Counted from the stretch's first letter, positions 9,009 through 18,093 are shown. The stretch is DNA of 52,954 bases from Bacteroidales bacterium (GCA_017631435.1 JAGBTG010000020.1:1-52954); one strand, 5' to 3'. Translations and numbers: made by a program. Notes: generated from the letters alone by a model not told the origin.

Positions 9009-9362
9009 CTAATTAACGAATCTGTAATATTCTTCACCAATTTTAAGCCTCAGATTTGCACCATTTTCTTTACACCAAGATGTACATTTATATAGAAGAT
9101 CTGTAATCAGCACGTGAGGTTTTTCTTCAAATATAACGTCAATATATATAGTAGATTGTGGATACTCTGCTTTGAAATCCTCAGAGTTTATATGCTTAAG
9201 ATACCCCTCCATCTTATCAAGAAGTTCAGTTTGGATTTCCGGACTTCCGTCAATGTATCCTACAGTTACCAATCCCAGCACAGCACAATCATCTTCCCGA
9301 CGGGAATATACCAGATCAATCTTGGATAAATCACCAAAGTGCACAGTAATTTTATTACTCAT
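9009..9362 (-). CDS. Small hypothetical protein, possibly DUF6572-like
   Basis: A 117-residue soluble protein, not confidently recognised. Its layout resembles my recollection of DUF6572 proteins: an initial SKIDLVY strand, a polar turn, a long helix ELLDKMEGYLKHINSEDFKAEYP, a hydrophobic strand IYIDVIFE, and a helix ending in strand GANLRLKIGEEY. Without a search this is tentative. No signal peptide or membrane segment is present. It is upstream of, and on the same strand as, the TIR-Sel1 gene with 69 bp between them, so the two probably form a unit. No catalytic residues are evident. It could be a regulator or partner of the TIR protein, but that is only inferred from position. Confidence 0.7.
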   Translation of the reverse strand: MSNKITVHFGDLSKIDLVYSRREDDCAVLGLVTVGYIDGSPEIQTELLDKMEGYLKHINSEDFKAEYPQSTIYIDVIFEEKPHVLITDLLYKCTSWCKENGANLRLKIGEEYYRFVN

Positions 9363-9491
9363 ATTCTTATTCCATATACTGTTAACACAACTAAAGTTAG
9401 TAAAAATATTATCAAATATAAACTTACCCTCCCTTTATATTGTTATTGATTGAGTTGAACGGAGTGTTTTACTTAATTGATATGGAAGTAT

Positions 9492-10268
9492 ATGAAGAAA
9501 TTGGTTAACAAAGTGGCCCTTATAACCGGTGCATCCAACGGCATTGGCAAGGCTACTGCAGAAAGATTTGTAAAGGAAGGGGCAAAAGTCATCATTGCAG
9601 ACCACAATATTGAAAGGGCAGAGAAACTGGCATCATCACTCAGGGACAACCAGTTCCATGCAGAGGCTGTTATGTTTGAGGCCTCGGACCTCAGAAGCGC
9701 TACAAAAGCGGTAGACAAGGCACTGGAATTCTTTGGGAGCATAGACTGCATTGTAAACAATGTAGGCGGCAGCGACCTCTCAAGAGACCTCAATGCCGGC
9801 GAACTTGACATCAGATACTTTGATGAAGTTATGCACACCAATCTGCGCAGCATGATTGCAACAGTTCAGTCTGCAATCCCTTACATGAAAGAGAAAAAAG
9901 AAGGCACAATCATAAATGTAGCCTCCATAGGGGGCATTTTAGGTGATTTCCGCGGCACACTGTACGGCATAAGCAAGGCCGGTGTAATCAATCTCACACG
10001 TTACATAGCAACACAATACGGCAGATATGGAATCCGATGCAACGGAGTGGCGCCAGGACTGGTCCTCACCCCTGCCTCTATCGGGAACCTTACACCGGAG
10101 CAGAGGGAGACCTTCACACAATACAACTCTCTGCCATACTCCGGACAGCCCGAAGACATTGCCGGGATCATTGCCTTCCTGGCATCAGAAGATGCACGCT
10201 ACATCAGCGGACAAACCATCATCGCCGACGGAGGAATGAGCTGCCACAACCCTACTGCGATAAAATGA
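9492..10268 (+). CDS. SDR-family NAD(P)-dependent oxidoreductase, 7-alpha-HSDH-like
   Basis: Classical short-chain dehydrogenase of 258 residues: nucleotide-binding TGASNGIG near residue 12, NNVG in place of NNAG, Ser in NVASIGG, and catalytic YGISK (Tyr-x3-Lys), then RCNGVAPGLVLTP and the C-terminal SGQTIIADGG. From memory the sequence resembles Bacteroides fragilis 7-alpha-hydroxysteroid dehydrogenase unusually closely (NNVGG, YFDE, GTLYGISKAGVINLT, IAFLASEDARYISGQTI), so bile-acid 7-alpha-OH oxidation is a reasonable guess. Other SDR substrates remain possible. An in-frame TTG lies at 9477, but the ATG at 9492 is preferred because it begins a typical N-terminus. Single-gene unit ending at a bidirectional terminator. 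Confidence 0.88.
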   Translation: MKKLVNKVALITGASNGIGKATAERFVKEGAKVIIADHNIERAEKLASSLRDNQFHAEAVMFEASDLRSATKAVDKALEFFGSIDCIVNNVGGSDLSRDLNAGELDIRYFDEVMHTNLRSMIATVQSAIPYMKEKKEGTIINVASIGGILGDFRGTLYGISKAGVINLTRYIATQYGRYGIRCNGVAPGLVLTPASIGNLTPEQRETFTQYNSLPYSGQPEDIAGIIAFLASEDARYISGQTIIADGGMSCHNPTAIK

Positions 10269-10337
10269 ACTTTTTGACGTCGTCCTGGATGGCAAATGGC
10301 ATTCGGGACGGCGTACCAAAGGGCAAAAAATTAAAAA

Positions 10338-10364
10338 AGCGCAGAAGGAAATCCTTTCTGCGCT
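10338..10364. terminator. Bidirectional intrinsic terminator
   Basis: A 9-bp stem (AGCGCAGAA with TTCTGCGCT) extended by GGA/TCC across a one-base bulge lies between the convergent SDR and CBM9-like genes. An A-run on the left and a T-rich stretch on the right serve both directions. Confidence 0.8.
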
Positions 10365-10385
10365 AAATTTTCAATTGCAAGCCGT

Positions 10386-11171
10386 CTACTCAAAATAAAG
10401 CGTTCCAAAATGGTCAGGCCTATGGAAATTAGGCTTCTCAATCTCAATTGGATGCCAGCTCAAGTAGTGTTTCTGCGGCATATTGTCTCCACATTTGTAG
10501 AAGTTGGCCTGTATCTTGCGTCCTTTAAGGGGTTTTACCTCTGAAAGTGAATAAAGTTTCACAGGAAGTGCTACAGTAAGTTTCCAGGTATAAGGAGCAT
10601 TGCTGTTATCTGCAAATGTTCGTGTTCCAAAAGCCTCGCTGCCCAATGTAGATTCCCTGCGGATCTGCACCAACACATCATCTGCATAGCGGGTGCGGTC
10701 TGTCCTCTGGGCTCCGCCTGCAAAAGTACCCTTACCAATACAGTTGAGCTCAAGGTTATAATACTCGCCACCCTCTCCCGGGATTGCAAAGAACTCTACG
10801 CAAGAATCTGTATAAGGCTTGCTGCCTGCATCCTCTCCAAACTCCGCCTTGATGTCATTCTCGGTAACAAGATACTGGATATAGATCTCCTCAGGGGTGT
10901 ATCCTATACGGAATTTTACGTCGGGATTATAATCACCGTTATACGAAGGCCAGTTGGCACATGCAATTGATGAATACTCAACATTCTTGGCATTGAATGC
11001 ATCCTCAATCTGGGCTGCAGAAGGTTGCTGCACATCAAATGCAAGTTCTTTAACTATTAGATCAACGTCTGTCATATCCACTTCTTGTTTTTTTGCATTG
11101 CCGCCGCAGGAAACAAGCATTCCTGCAACAGCTGCTGCTGTAACAGTTTTCTTAATCAGTCTTTTTATCAT
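10386..11171 (-). CDS. CBM9-like (carbohydrate-binding family 9-like) lipoprotein
   Basis: A 261-residue lipoprotein: basic N-terminus, hydrophobic segment and lipobox MLVSC with the modifiable Cys at about residue 22. The mature part has the features of CBM9/DOMON-like beta-sandwich proteins common in Bacteroidales: FRIGYTPEEIYIQYLVTEND, DSCVEFFAIPGEGGEYYNLELNCIG, YTWKLTVALPVKLYSL, and the terminal FHRPDHFGTLYFE. Such proteins are thought to bind sugars at the cell surface or in the periplasm; the ligand is unknown and no glycan-utilisation genes adjoin. It is the last gene of the 18020-10386 run, 27 bp after kdsA, and ends at a shared terminator. Confidence 0.8.
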   Translation of the reverse strand: MIKRLIKKTVTAAAVAGMLVSCGGNAKKQEVDMTDVDLIVKELAFDVQQPSAAQIEDAFNAKNVEYSSIACANWPSYNGDYNPDVKFRIGYTPEEIYIQYLVTENDIKAEFGEDAGSKPYTDSCVEFFAIPGEGGEYYNLELNCIGKGTFAGGAQRTDRTRYADDVLVQIRRESTLGSEAFGTRTFADNSNAPYTWKLTVALPVKLYSLSEVKPLKGRKIQANFYKCGDNMPQKHYLSWHPIEIEKPNFHRPDHFGTLYFE

Positions 11172-11198
11172 TTTGCTATGATTTATATTTCTGGCAAA

Positions 11199-12017
11199 TT
11201 ACAGAATAACCTTTCTTATGGCAACAAGTTTGGCAAGCAGCGCCTCAACATACTCAAGTTTGAGCATATTGGCTCCATCTGATTTTGCCACTGCAGGGTT
11301 TGGATGTGTCTCCATGAAAAGTCCGTCTGCACCAACTGCAATTGCCGCTTTTGCTATGGTCTCAATCATCTGAGGCTGTCCACCGGTAACGCCGCTGCTC
11401 TGGTTAGGCTGCTGTAGGCTGTGTGTAATGTCCATTACAACCGGATATCCGGTCTCCTGCATTTGTGGAATGCCACGGAAATCAACAATTAGGTCTGAAT
11501 AGCCGAACTGTGTACCACGGTCTGTAAGTATAATGTTGTTGTTGCCGTGTGAAGCAATCTTCTCTGCTGCAAACTTCATTGAAGACGGCGCAAGGAACTG
11601 CCCTTTCTTTATATTCACATACTTTCCAGTCTGAGCAGCTGCATCAAGGAGATCTGTCTGGCGGCAAAGGAATGCCGGAATCTGCAGGATATCCACATCA
11701 TAAGAAGCGGCAAGTTCCGCCTCATTTGGATTATGGATATCAGTTACAATTGGCACCTGAAGCTCGTTTTTAATGTCTTTAAGTATCTGAAGGCCTTCAC
11801 GGTCTCCGATTCCTGTAAAAGAAGAAGCCTTTGAACGGTTGGCTTTGCGGTATGAGGCTTTGAATACCAAAGGTATCTGCAGTCTCTCGCAAATGCCTTT
11901 GAGTTCTCTGGCTATTTCATGCGTAATTTCCTCACCTTCAACCACGCAAGGACCAGCAAGCAAGAAAAAATTATCATTGTTGTACTCTTTGAGTAATGGT
12001 AAATTTATTTTATTCAT
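11199..12017 (-). CDS. kdsA: 3-deoxy-8-phosphooctulonate synthase
   Basis: KdsA condenses phosphoenolpyruvate with arabinose-5-phosphate to give KDO-8-phosphate for the LPS inner core. The 272 residues carry AGPCVVEG near residue 21, FKASYRKANRSK, LTDRGTQFGY, VVMDITHSLQQPN and the C-terminal METHPNPAVAKSDGANML, all characteristic. The Cys in AGPC sits where metal-dependent (class II) KDO8P synthases have their metal-ligand Cys, while the E. coli enzyme has Asn there, so this enzyme is probably metal-dependent. It is 44 bp downstream of the thioredoxin-barrel gene and 27 bp upstream of the CBM9-like lipoprotein; other KDO genes are not in the window. Confidence 0.96.
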   Translation of the reverse strand: MNKINLPLLKEYNNDNFFLLAGPCVVEGEEITHEIARELKGICERLQIPLVFKASYRKANRSKASSFTGIGDREGLQILKDIKNELQVPIVTDIHNPNEAELAASYDVDILQIPAFLCRQTDLLDAAAQTGKYVNIKKGQFLAPSSMKFAAEKIASHGNNNIILTDRGTQFGYSDLIVDFRGIPQMQETGYPVVMDITHSLQQPNQSSGVTGGQPQMIETIAKAAIAVGADGLFMETHPNPAVAKSDGANMLKLEYVEALLAKLVAIRKVIL

Positions 12018-12061
12018 TTCAATTTCTAAGGTTAGTCTACAAATTTAAGAAAAAAATCTAA

Positions 12062-13186
12062 CTAATCTCCAAGATTTAATGAAATACCTGCCGTTACTGC
12101 ATTACTGAAAGCTTTAACATCTTCAGAAGATATTCTGTCCACAAAGCCCCTTACATAACCTATTGAAAGGTCAAATGACCCCATTTGCCATACAAAAGCA
12201 GCCTGTAACCCGGCATCAAGTCTTCTGGCTGCAAAAGGGGTATCATTTGCCAGGGTAACACCACCCCAAACTCCTCCCCTCAATTTTATATCTGCAAAGG
12301 GAATACCACTACCGGGAGAATAAACTATTTTTATAAGCTTTTCCACTTCAACAGGAATCCTCAAGGAATACTCTATTGAAGGTTCAAATCCTTTGGAACT
12401 CTTTGCCCCCCACGAATCAAAAGAGAATCCTGCAGCATAATCCCAACCTTTTTTGCCATTCTTCCTTGCGCCAACATACAATCCGTATCCTGTTCTGGCT
12501 TTGTCATAAGAAGCGTTCCCGGAGTACCATCCGAAATTCACCTGAGGCTGAAATTCCGCAGCCCAACCATAGTAAACGCATGCCTCATACAAGTCCAGTT
12601 TATTCTTCTGAAGGACTGTATTATCATTTACAGATGATGATCTTGAGATTGTCTTGAATACCACAGGTGCAACACTTGCATTATCAACTGTTACTGAAAC
12701 TTGAGCTCCTTCAACATCCTGCAGCACCTGATTTTCCCTTGCAGGCAAAAGCTGCCCAGGAGAATCATCTGCAGCACTCTCTACTGGCCCTACAGCCTTC
12801 AGAAATTCAACAAAACGTTCCACCTTTAAAAGACCGGTTTCCGACACAACAACATTATGCCCGGCATCCAAAAGCATGAAGAACGGAATTCCACCTTCAA
12901 AACCGGCACTCTTGTCCAATGAAGAGAGAAATTTCTTCCCTTCTTTACTGTCTATATCAATAATTACATTCTCAAATCTCACCAGCTCCTGCTGCACAGC
13001 CTTATCTGTAAGCACCTTCTCTTTTGCAATTTTACAAGGACCGCACCACGACGCCGTAAGCATAACCATCACAGGCTTCCCCTCCTCAACCTTAATGCCT
13101 TCAGGCAAAACAACCTGTGAGAACAAATTACCTGAAATTGCCATAAAGGCAAGCAATACAACAACCTTAATACTTCTCATAATCAA
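12062..13186 (-). CDS. Thioredoxin-domain protein fused to a C-terminal beta-barrel-like region
   Basis: A 374-residue exported protein: signal peptide (residues 1-23, ending NLFSQ), then a thioredoxin fold (residues about 30-130) with the active site WCGPCK and the cis-Pro segment GGIPFFMLL. A linker (about 135-185) leads to a region of about 190 residues made of alternating aromatic strands (YEACVYYGWAAEFQPQVNFGW, TGYGLYVGARK, LDAGLQAAFVWQ, FDLSIGYVRGFVDR) ending in GISLNL, which resembles a small outer-membrane barrel with a C-terminal beta-signal. Joining the two is unusual; it may be a surface- or membrane-anchored disulfide enzyme. An alternative start is the Met at residue 3. It lies 22 bp after the permease gene. 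Confidence 0.75.
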   Translation of the reverse strand: MIMRSIKVVVLLAFMAISGNLFSQVVLPEGIKVEEGKPVMVMLTASWCGPCKIAKEKVLTDKAVQQELVRFENVIIDIDSKEGKKFLSSLDKSAGFEGGIPFFMLLDAGHNVVVSETGLLKVERFVEFLKAVGPVESAADDSPGQLLPARENQVLQDVEGAQVSVTVDNASVAPVVFKTISRSSSVNDNTVLQKNKLDLYEACVYYGWAAEFQPQVNFGWYSGNASYDKARTGYGLYVGARKNGKKGWDYAAGFSFDSWGAKSSKGFEPSIEYSLRIPVEVEKLIKIVYSPGSGIPFADIKLRGGVWGGVTLANDTPFAARRLDAGLQAAFVWQMGSFDLSIGYVRGFVDRISSEDVKAFSNAVTAGISLNLGD

Positions 13187-13208
13187 CTTTTATAATACAC
13201 TATCAAAT

Positions 13209-15587
13209 TTAACCCTGTTTTATTACAGTTGCAGGATTGAGGTCTGCAATTTTTATTATCTTGAAAACTATAGTAACATACACCAACAATGAGAAAATTA
13301 CAAACAGGAATGTCCAGAAAATGAATCCATAATCAAAGAAATTCTTATAAGCTAATTTCCAGTAACCAAAGGTATAATATAAAATAGGGAACGCAACTGC
13401 TGCAGATGTTGTTAGGAGTATTGCATATAGCCTAATAAAAATGAATGCTATCCTGAATTTACCGGCTCCATTAATTTTTCGCAGTGCCACCTCCTTCTGC
13501 CTGCGCAACGTATCAAAACTTATACCGGCATATACGCCAAGAAGTGTCAAGATTACACACACCACAGCAAAAAAGATGAACATCTTACGTAAAACAAACT
13601 CTATAACCTGAACAGCATGCACATCATCCAGGAAAGTTCCAATTTCAACCCCCACATTTGGTGGAAGTTCCTTAGAAAGGATATCATTGACCCACTCTCT
13701 AACTTGTCTTACCTGTCCGGGGTAGCATTTAATATAACAATGTCTTATCTTCTTAACTAAATTTGGTATATACAAAAATCCACGGTCTTTATGATACAGA
13801 TCAAAATTATGTAAATCTGCTATACCGCATACTGTATAGTATCCGTCAGAATTGAAAAATAAAAGTGTCTTATCAAGTACATCCTGGCTCCTCAATTCCG
13901 CAAACTTTTCATCAACAACAATTTCCCTCTCACCAGCTGGCATTCTTCCGTGTAAAAGAGGCATATTCATAAAAGAGAAATAGTTGTCGGGAACAGAAAA
14001 TATACCTGCACCAAACTCTGTTTTATTCTCATCATCTTCCAAATACATCCGTCCGGTAAAACCCGAATATCCATCCATGAGCGGGATATCCGTAACCATC
14101 ACATCAATCACTCCTGAATGGCCCTTGAATTTCTCAACAAGAACCTCTTTTTTTGAGTCATTCATAAAAAACCATTTCATTGGCACACTCAAAATCTCCT
14201 GCTTCTCCTCTATTGAAAGACTAGGAAAAAGATTGCTTGTACTTAAGTTCGATTGTAAGGTCATTGCAAAGATGAACCCCAGGAAAATCCAGGTAATGAA
14301 TAATTGCCACCAAAGCATTATATTCCTTCCCACTACATTGCCTCCCGACGGTTTTGAAGAAAACCCACCAAAAACAGAAATTCTATACAGACGCCTGACA
14401 ATAAACCAACAAATCACAGCACTTGCTGCAAACAACAGAACAATATACTGCAATGAATGTTCCATAAGTTGAGGCCGGCCAAAATCCAGTTCCATTTCCA
14501 ATATAGGAAGAGAAATCCTTATACCGTCACCAAATATCTCTATCAAAGAGAACATCAACAGTGCCGACAAAACCAGCATAAGGGCAACATGGGCATACAA
14601 CTGTAGGAAAAGTTGTTTGCAGGTACTGCCAAAAACCTTTCTCACTGAATACTCTGCAATTCTAGTATAAAAAAAAGATACAAGAAAATTAAAGAAATTA
14701 AGCAGTGCCATAACCAGAATCATAACACCTATCGCCAACGTAATACCGGCTGCAATAATATAATCATTGTCAACCTTTAAATTGTATGAAGCTACATTCC
14801 AATCTTCATCATACATCTTTACAACATACCCCATACCATTCAGAAAATCTGAAAATCCTTTTGCAAATGCGTCCTTGCCTAAAAGTACATAAATATCAGT
14901 TCCGGCATTTTCTTTTCTGTTAATGTAATTCAACATTCCTTCAGAATCATTGAGCCTCAACAAATCAATATGCTGCATAAAACTTAAGGAACTGTTGAGC
15001 GGAATATCTTCCATTACAGCAGCAATATTATAGACTGATCCGCCATTCCCATAGAGTTTTCTTGAAAGCATCATGGTTTTTCCAAGGGCATCGAAAGCAT
15101 TTCCAAAAATCCTTTCCGCTGTAGACCTGCTGATTATTATAGAATTCTGCTGCATTACCGCACTCTCCCAACTGCCGGCTAAGATATCAATGCCAAATAC
15201 AGAATTGAACGCGCTATCTATTTCCAAAGTCACAAACTTATATGGCAAAATCTTATCTTCAGACAAATGCACATTATATGGAAGTTCCCTATCGAAAGGG
15301 ATACATGTAATGCTCTCCATCTGCGGGATACCCATCTGTCGCAACTCCTCTGCCACTGTAGCCGGAATTCCTCCACCCATTAAATAGCCCTTGGAATCCT
15401 TCAATGAAAGCACTGTTATTCTCTCCTTATATTCAAAACAACTGTCTGTAGAAAACACAAAACGGGTAAAATACAGACATACGGTAAAACTGAGGATACC
15501 CACGGCCAAACCCAAAATACATACAATATTCTGCAGTTTATATTTAGCCAAATTCCTTATGGCCAAAGCAATATAATGTAAAAACAT
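13209..15587 (-). CDS. FtsX/MacB-like ABC transporter permease (second of a tandem pair)
   Basis: A 792-residue inner-membrane protein of the orphan MacB-like permease class widespread in Bacteroidetes. It opens MFLHYIALAIRNLAKYKLQN, then TM1, a large periplasmic MacB_PCD-like domain, three TM segments around residues 270-400, a fifth TM segment, a second periplasmic domain, and a C-terminal FtsX module (RRQKEVALRKINGA coupling helix) with the last TM segments. It is paralogous to the next gene upstream throughout its length, pointing to tandem duplication. No ATP-binding subunit is nearby, so it must use an ATPase encoded elsewhere or act as a mechanotransducer. The substrate is unknown. It is 15 bp downstream of its paralogue. 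Confidence 0.88.
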   Translation of the reverse strand: MFLHYIALAIRNLAKYKLQNIVCILGLAVGILSFTVCLYFTRFVFSTDSCFEYKERITVLSLKDSKGYLMGGGIPATVAEELRQMGIPQMESITCIPFDRELPYNVHLSEDKILPYKFVTLEIDSAFNSVFGIDILAGSWESAVMQQNSIIISRSTAERIFGNAFDALGKTMMLSRKLYGNGGSVYNIAAVMEDIPLNSSLSFMQHIDLLRLNDSEGMLNYINRKENAGTDIYVLLGKDAFAKGFSDFLNGMGYVVKMYDEDWNVASYNLKVDNDYIIAAGITLAIGVMILVMALLNFFNFLVSFFYTRIAEYSVRKVFGSTCKQLFLQLYAHVALMLVLSALLMFSLIEIFGDGIRISLPILEMELDFGRPQLMEHSLQYIVLLFAASAVICWFIVRRLYRISVFGGFSSKPSGGNVVGRNIMLWWQLFITWIFLGFIFAMTLQSNLSTSNLFPSLSIEEKQEILSVPMKWFFMNDSKKEVLVEKFKGHSGVIDVMVTDIPLMDGYSGFTGRMYLEDDENKTEFGAGIFSVPDNYFSFMNMPLLHGRMPAGEREIVVDEKFAELRSQDVLDKTLLFFNSDGYYTVCGIADLHNFDLYHKDRGFLYIPNLVKKIRHCYIKCYPGQVRQVREWVNDILSKELPPNVGVEIGTFLDDVHAVQVIEFVLRKMFIFFAVVCVILTLLGVYAGISFDTLRRQKEVALRKINGAGKFRIAFIFIRLYAILLTTSAAVAFPILYYTFGYWKLAYKNFFDYGFIFWTFLFVIFSLLVYVTIVFKIIKIADLNPATVIKQG

Positions 15588-15602
15588 ATAAACCTCCCCC
15601 TA

Positions 15603-18020
15603 CTACTCCTGCTGTATAATCCTTGCAGGATTGATTTTTACAATTGCAGAGACTTTCCAGAAGATTGTAATCCCAACGAGCACAGCCAGTACCATAAAGA
15701 GCGAGATCCAGAACACCGGACCGCAGTTGAAGAACTGCACATACATCATCCTCCAGAAGTGGAATATCACATACAGCAGCGGGAAAGCAACCATGGCACT
15801 TGATACAAGCAAAATTGCATAAAGCCTTGTGAATTTCCACGCAATATGTCTGCCCTGGGCACCGTTCACCTTCATAATGGCAACCTCCTTCACCCTCTTG
15901 GCGGTATCCATGCTTATGCTTGAATAGACTCCCAGCAGGGTAATAAGGATGCACACCAGGGCAAAGAATACAAACAATTTCCTCAAGCTGTATTCTATAA
16001 CCTGTACCGCATAAATATCCTCCATCAATGTAGTTGAACGGTAATCTATGGTAGCAGGAAGCTCTTTGCCCAGGATATCATCAACATATTTTCTAACCTT
16101 ACCGGCATCACCAGGGGTACATTTGAGATAGCAGTGCCCTATATAATCTTTCTCCTTTCTTGGAACAAAAACAAACCCGGCCCCATCCGCACCATATAAA
16201 GAATAGGTATAAGTCTCACACAAACCTTTTACAGTATAAGGACTGTTGCTCATGGAGAACACTTTTCCCACAACTTCTTCTCCGCAGTTCTGCTGGAACC
16301 TCCTGTCAACTATCACCTGGTCCGATGTTTCAAACATATCCCCCTGCTCAATATCTATGTTCATAAAACTGAAGAAATTGTCGGGAACAGTCAAAAGCAG
16401 CACTTCAAACCATTTCTCATAATCATTCTCATCCCCTTCCCAAAAGATACGGGAATTTCCGGAGAAGCCTTCACATAAAGATCCGTCGGTAAGAAGCATC
16501 TCCTGTACAGATGAGTGTTTTGAGAACTTGTCAATCATCACCCGTTTCCACTCTTCATTTACAAATGAATAATTGAGGTTTACACTCACAATGGAACTTT
16601 TAGTATCTTTTGGAAGTTCAGAGAACATTATTCCCGAACTCTTTCTGCTCTGCATGTAAAGTCCCCCAACAAGACCCAGGAATATCCAGCAAATGAATAT
16701 CTGCCACCAAAGCATAATGTTCCTCCCGACAACTTTATTTGAAACAACCTTCTTCCTGATACCTGTATAAACTGATATCTTATAGAGTCTGATTGTTACA
16801 ACCAGGCAAATCAATGCACAAACGCCCAACAGCATTGCAGTATACTGCAGGGCATGCATAACCAGAATCCGTTTGCTTACAAGGAAATTCAGTTCAACAA
16901 TATCTATTGAAAGGCTCAATGAACCGCCAATGATCTCTATGATTGAGAGCATTAAAAGACAAGAGACAAGCACAACTATGGCAGCCTGCACATACAGTTG
17001 CCTGAACAGATGCCAGAACTCCCCTCCGTACACTTTTCTTAGGGAGAACTCCTTTGTTTTGTTATAAAATACAGAGACAAGGAAATTGAAGAAGTTCAAC
17101 AATGATATTGAGAGGATCAATATTCCTATTGCTCCGGTAATGAATGCAATAAGATAAAATGATTCTCGTATGCCAAGAGGTGTTGCATCAACAATGGCAT
17201 CCATCCCTAACGTTTTGTAGGAGTAGTCATTTTTAAGCAGCCATTCCCTAAGATCTTTACCACTGAATCCCTCATTCAAAAGCACATAAGTATTTGTACC
17301 GGTTGTGTTCTCTATTGCAGAAGGGTTCCGTTTTACATAATTGATTACACCTTCTGAATCATTGAGCCTCAGGATATCCAATGAATTCATAAAATTGAGG
17401 GAGTTGTTTCCGGGAAAATCCCTCATCACCGCAGCTACTGTATAGGATATGCCACCGTTTTTTGGGGTAGATTTTGGAGAAGACCATATCCTGTGGGTCA
17501 ATACCAGATTCTTTCCAAGAGCGTCTGGAGAGCTTCCAAAAATCCTTGTTGCTGCAGATTCTGAGATTACAATGGAATTTTGCATATTTACAGCACTCTC
17601 CCATGTACCGGCAATAATTTCAGGGGTAAACACATCCAGAAACTCCCCATCGGTCTCAATTGACTGCAGCGTATAAGGCAAAACAAGATTCTCAGACACG
17701 GAACAATTGAAAGTCATCTCCCTTGGATAGGCAATAGGAACAATACTCCTGAGCTGAGGGATGTTCATGCTCCTCAATTCATCAACCATTGCGGTACAAG
17801 TGCCGGCAAAACTGCTCATACCATCTTTGCTTACCATACGGACACGTGCAATTCTCTCCTTATTTGGGAAGCAATCATCAACAGAAAGCACATAACGCGT
17901 ACAATAAAGGCATATTGTAAAGCACAACACTCCAACGGCCAGGCCCAGAATGCAAATGAGATTCTGTACCTTGTACTTGGCCAGGTTCCTTAAAGCTAAT
18001 GTCAGATAATGTAAAAACAT
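15603..18020 (-). CDS. FtsX/MacB-like ABC transporter permease (first of a tandem pair)
   Basis: An 805-residue protein with the same two-module plan as its downstream paralogue: opening MFLHYLTLALRNLAKYKVQN, TM1, periplasmic domain, TM cluster near residue 285-415 (FYNKTKEFSLRKVYGG coupling helix), then a second MacB_PCD-like domain and FtsX C-terminus (RVKEVAIMKVNGAQGRHIA). It is the first gene of the minus-strand run. A sigma-54-type promoter lies 59 bp upstream and an NtrC-type regulator gene is divergent, as is often seen for this permease class in Bacteroidetes. Family knowledge suggests a role in envelope stress or efflux with RND-like adaptors and a MacB ATPase, none of which is visible in this window. 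Confidence 0.88.
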   Translation of the reverse strand: MFLHYLTLALRNLAKYKVQNLICILGLAVGVLCFTICLYCTRYVLSVDDCFPNKERIARVRMVSKDGMSSFAGTCTAMVDELRSMNIPQLRSIVPIAYPREMTFNCSVSENLVLPYTLQSIETDGEFLDVFTPEIIAGTWESAVNMQNSIVISESAATRIFGSSPDALGKNLVLTHRIWSSPKSTPKNGGISYTVAAVMRDFPGNNSLNFMNSLDILRLNDSEGVINYVKRNPSAIENTTGTNTYVLLNEGFSGKDLREWLLKNDYSYKTLGMDAIVDATPLGIRESFYLIAFITGAIGILILSISLLNFFNFLVSVFYNKTKEFSLRKVYGGEFWHLFRQLYVQAAIVVLVSCLLMLSIIEIIGGSLSLSIDIVELNFLVSKRILVMHALQYTAMLLGVCALICLVVTIRLYKISVYTGIRKKVVSNKVVGRNIMLWWQIFICWIFLGLVGGLYMQSRKSSGIMFSELPKDTKSSIVSVNLNYSFVNEEWKRVMIDKFSKHSSVQEMLLTDGSLCEGFSGNSRIFWEGDENDYEKWFEVLLLTVPDNFFSFMNIDIEQGDMFETSDQVIVDRRFQQNCGEEVVGKVFSMSNSPYTVKGLCETYTYSLYGADGAGFVFVPRKEKDYIGHCYLKCTPGDAGKVRKYVDDILGKELPATIDYRSTTLMEDIYAVQVIEYSLRKLFVFFALVCILITLLGVYSSISMDTAKRVKEVAIMKVNGAQGRHIAWKFTRLYAILLVSSAMVAFPLLYVIFHFWRMMYVQFFNCGPVFWISLFMVLAVLVGITIFWKVSAIVKINPARIIQQE

Positions 18021-18078
18021 GGATTATTTGATTTTCAAATTTAACTATAAATGCCAATTATTCACCCAAACCCATAAG

Positions 18079-18093
18079 GCCAAATGCATGCCA
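18079..18093 (-). promoter_or_regulatory. Sigma-54 (-24/-12) promoter for the permease run
   Basis: On the minus strand the sequence TGGCATG-CATT-TGGC fits the RpoN consensus TGGCAYG-N4-TTGC with one mismatch and the exact GG-N10-GC spacing. Transcription would begin near 18068, giving a leader of about 48 nt to the ATG at 18020. A vegetative-like box, TAAATTTG at 18036-18043 (minus), is an alternative. Confidence 0.65.
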
